From Gammaproteobacteria bacterium UBA2955 (GTDB lineage: Bacteria > Pseudomonadota > Gammaproteobacteria > Pseudomonadales > Azotimanducaceae), in assembly GCA_002348825.1 (NCBI GenBank), contig DEBN01000192.1, positions 3,671 through 11,623 of the forward strand: DNA of 7,953 nucleotides, in the 5' to 3' direction. Below, piece by piece: positions 6,536-7,953 of this stretch. Position numbers and translations under genes: made by a program. Within the stretch, counting starts at the first letter, position 1; every line of letters starts with the position of its first letter. The notes beneath the pieces are model-generated. The model made no database searches. It was given only the letters and a program-made list of their open reading frames with translations, and was not told the origin of the DNA.

Positions 6536-7401
6536 GCCGAGTCGGCGACGGCTTCTTGATATTCGCGAATCCTGGATAAGTGGCCATCCACATCGGTTGG
6601 GCCGGCGTTGTGGGTAGCAATGGCGATGTGGGTGCAGCCCATATCTTTCCACGCCTGTGCATGCTTTTGCCAGCGCTCCGGCGAGCCGCCGGCGTACTGC
6701 GCTTGGGCCTGAATGCCGAAATTATCAAAACTCAGGCCTGCAGCCTCGCGGGTGGCTTTGATCGTATCGATGCAGGCTTGGGCTTTTTCGTTTGCCCCCA
6801 TTAGAGGGATCCAGCCGTCGCCCAGCCGAGCCACGCGATCCAGCAGCGCTGGCGCGGAGCCGCCGAACCATATTGGTATTTGCTGGCTGGGGCGCGGGTT
6901 GATACTGGCTTTATCGATGCGATGAAAATCACCGGTGTAGTCCAGTGAATCCTCGCTCCAGAGTTTTCGCATAACCTCGACTTGCTCCGCTTGGCGGCGC
7001 CCTCGATTGTTGAACGTCTCGTTCAGGCCTACATATTCAACCTCGTTCCAACCCACGCCAACGCCGAGGCGAAAGCGGTTATTCGAGAGCAACGCGACCT
7101 CTGCTGCCTGCTTCGCGGCGAGCACAGTTTGTCGCTGGGGTAGGATCATCACCGTTGTGATCATTTCTAATCTTTCGGTCACCGCGGCAATGAAGGCGAA
7201 GGTAGTGAAAGGTTCATGAAAAGCTACGTCTTTATCATAAGGGCCGCGAAAACCGCCTTCGCGATCTGGGTCCGCGCCCAGAACATGGTCGTAGATCAAC
7301 AAATGACTGATGCCTAGGTCTTCGACACCCTGCGCGAAAGCCTTTATTGCCCCGGGATCGTTCCCGATTTCGTTGTGTGGAAATACCGCTCCGATTTGCA
7401 T
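6532..7401 (-). CDS. LLM-class oxidoreductase, F420-dependent-type subgroup (LLM2)
   Basis: This is a second luciferase-like TIM-barrel oxidoreductase, 289 residues from the chosen start. Marks in order are MQIGAVFPHNEIG (1-13), LLIYDHVLG (34-42), EPFTTFAFIAAVTERLEM (63-80) and PQRQTVLAAKQAAEVALLSNNR (88-109). GVGVGWNEVEY (113-123), INPRPSQQIPIWFGGSAP (167-184) and RVARLGDGW (189-197) follow. It can also be read from ATG 7464 with 21 extra residues, but that extension is polar and not family-like, and the strong ribosome site belongs to 7401. Cofactor and substrate are open as for LLM1. It is monocistronic as far as visible, convergent with LLM1 with overlapping stops, and divergent from ileS. 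The two stretches EPFTTFAFIAAVTER and DPFTALTFIAAHTER show direct homology between the LLM proteins. Confidence 0.88.
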   Translation of the reverse strand: MQIGAVFPHNEIGNDPGAIKAFAQGVEDLGISHLLIYDHVLGADPDREGGFRGPYDKDVAFHEPFTTFAFIAAVTERLEMITTVMILPQRQTVLAAKQAAEVALLSNNRFRLGVGVGWNEVEYVGLNETFNNRGRRQAEQVEVMRKLWSEDSLDYTGDFHRIDKASINPRPSQQIPIWFGGSAPALLDRVARLGDGWIPLMGANEKAQACIDTIKATREAAGLSFDNFGIQAQAQYAGGSPERWQKHAQAWKDMGCTHIAIATHNAGPTDVDGHLSRIREYQEAVADSA

Positions 7402-7402
7402 G

Positions 7403-7410
7403 TCACCTCC
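7403..7410 (-). promoter_or_regulatory. Strong Shine-Dalgarno deciding the LLM2 start at 7401
   Basis: On the minus strand GGAGGTGA ends one base before the ATG at 7401, with the GGAGG core four bases from it. This is an eight-base perfect match to the anti-Shine-Dalgarno region. The upstream candidate ATG at 7464 has only a modest AGGTAG nearby. The site therefore argues for the 289-residue protein. Confidence 0.7.
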
Positions 7411-7523
7411 GTCCCCATGGATATCTTCCGCGCAGTCTACGCTGGGTAGAGCGTCATTGGCCATAACTACCTAGCAGACGCGGATTCGTATACCTGCAAG
7501 GTCCAATCACGCGCCATTGCCGG

Positions 7524-7536
7524 TATACTTCGCGCC
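7524..7536 (+). promoter_or_regulatory. Probable ileS promoter: -10 box with GC-rich discriminator
   Basis: TATACT at 7524-7529 is a near-consensus -10 box, followed by TCGCGCCC (7530-7537), a GC-rich discriminator. Transcription would start near 7536, leaving a leader of about 20 bases before ATG 7558. No convincing -35 box lies 16-18 bases upstream. GC-rich discriminators are typical of translation-machinery promoters under negative stringent (ppGpp/DksA) control in proteobacteria. That regulation is inferred, not shown. Confidence 0.5.
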
Positions 7537-7557
7537 CGTTCTTTTAATTGAGATCTC

Positions 7558-7953
7558 ATGTCCGAGCCTGCTGACAGCGCGCCGTTTTCGTTCGTCGAAA
7601 TGGAGCATGACATTCTTAAGTTATGGCAGGACACGGATGCGTTCCGACAGTCGCTGGCCAATACTCGAGGCAAGAAACCATATATTTTTTATGACGGTCC
7701 GCCCTTTGCCACCGGGTTACCTCATCACGGCCATCTTGTCGCCAGTACCATTAAAGACGTGGTTCCGCGGTATTGGACCATGAAGGGCCGCTACGTCATG
7801 CGGCGCTTTGGCTGGGACTGCCACGGTCTGCCGGTCGAACACGAAATCGACAAGCAGCTGGGCATGTCGGCTCAGGACGCAGTGGAAAAACTTGGTGTTG
7901 CGGGCTACAACAACGAGTGTCGGGCCATTGTCCAGCGCTATGTCGCGGAGTGG
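7558..7953 (+). CDS. ileS: Isoleucyl-tRNA synthetase, type 2 (eukaryote-like), 5' part
   Basis: This class I synthetase charges tRNA-Ile in the cytoplasm. The open frame runs off the window, giving only the first 132 of an expected 1000 or more residues. Visible are YIFYDGPPFATGLPHHGHL (42-60), with the class I HxGH signature as HHGH at 56-59, then STIKDVVPRY (63-72) and RRFGWDCHGLPVEHEIDKQLG (82-102). The ATGLPHxGH form and the GLPVExEIDK segment are those of eukaryotic and type 2 bacterial IleRS. Type 1 enzymes such as that of E. coli have a YANGxIHIGH-like form and a different following segment. Type 2 enzymes are generally poorly inhibited by mupirocin. The start ATG has a weak GAG at 7550-7552 and follows a good -10 box. 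The usual ribF-ileS-lspA neighbourhood is absent upstream; the downstream side is not visible. Confidence 0.93.
   Translation, partial: MSEPADSAPFSFVEMEHDILKLWQDTDAFRQSLANTRGKKPYIFYDGPPFATGLPHHGHLVASTIKDVVPRYWTMKGRYVMRRFGWDCHGLPVEHEIDKQLGMSAQDAVEKLGVAGYNNECRAIVQRYVAEW

Noticed and set aside
1..7953. Search for mobile elements, CRISPR arrays, toxin-antitoxin or phage-defence genes and tRNAs
   Set aside because: No inverted terminal repeats, regularly spaced repeats, cloverleaf patterns or defence-type domains were seen. Coding density is high with recognisable metabolic families throughout.

Overview
The window looks like ordinary chromosomal DNA of a gammaproteobacterium, probably a marine or environmental heterotroph. 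The omega-amidase and the MATE pump resemble E. coli YafV and NorM/MdtK along their whole length, and the type I isopentenyl-diphosphate isomerase has the E. coli residue spacing. Base composition is moderately GC-rich and even by eye. I see no insertion sequence, phage gene, integrase, CRISPR array, tRNA or rRNA. Luciferase-like oxidoreductases of the F420-type subgroup and a eukaryote-like (type 2) isoleucyl-tRNA synthetase argue against an enteric bacterium. The species assignment is inference.

Layout. (1) Bases 1-799: the last codons of an upstream gene, possibly an aminotransferase, overlap a nitrilase-family omega-amidase. (2) Bases 925-4007, plus strand: a tightly spaced run of a NorM-type MATE exporter, an EamA/DMT-family transporter and a crotonase-fold CoA enzyme. 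(3) Bases 4064-4636, minus strand: idi, convergent with the crotonase gene. (4) Bases 4736-6535, plus strand: an alpha/beta hydrolase followed by a luciferase-like oxidoreductase (LLM1), divergent from idi. (5) Bases 6532-7401, minus strand: a second luciferase-like oxidoreductase (LLM2), whose stop codon overlaps that of LLM1. (6) Bases 7558-7953, plus strand: the 5' part of ileS, type 2, with its promoter, running off the window.

How the genes may work together. The aminotransferase remnant and the omega-amidase fit the known glutamine transaminase/omega-amidase route. The hydrolase, the two oxidoreductases and the crotonase are enzyme types often used in catabolism of organic or lipid-like compounds, but nothing here fixes a substrate. 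Idi and IleRS are housekeeping functions. Most of the window is recognisable and ordinary. The points worth a second look are the type 2 IleRS, the tail-to-tail LLM pair with its open F420/FMN question, and the crotonase that lacks one of the two hydratase glutamates.
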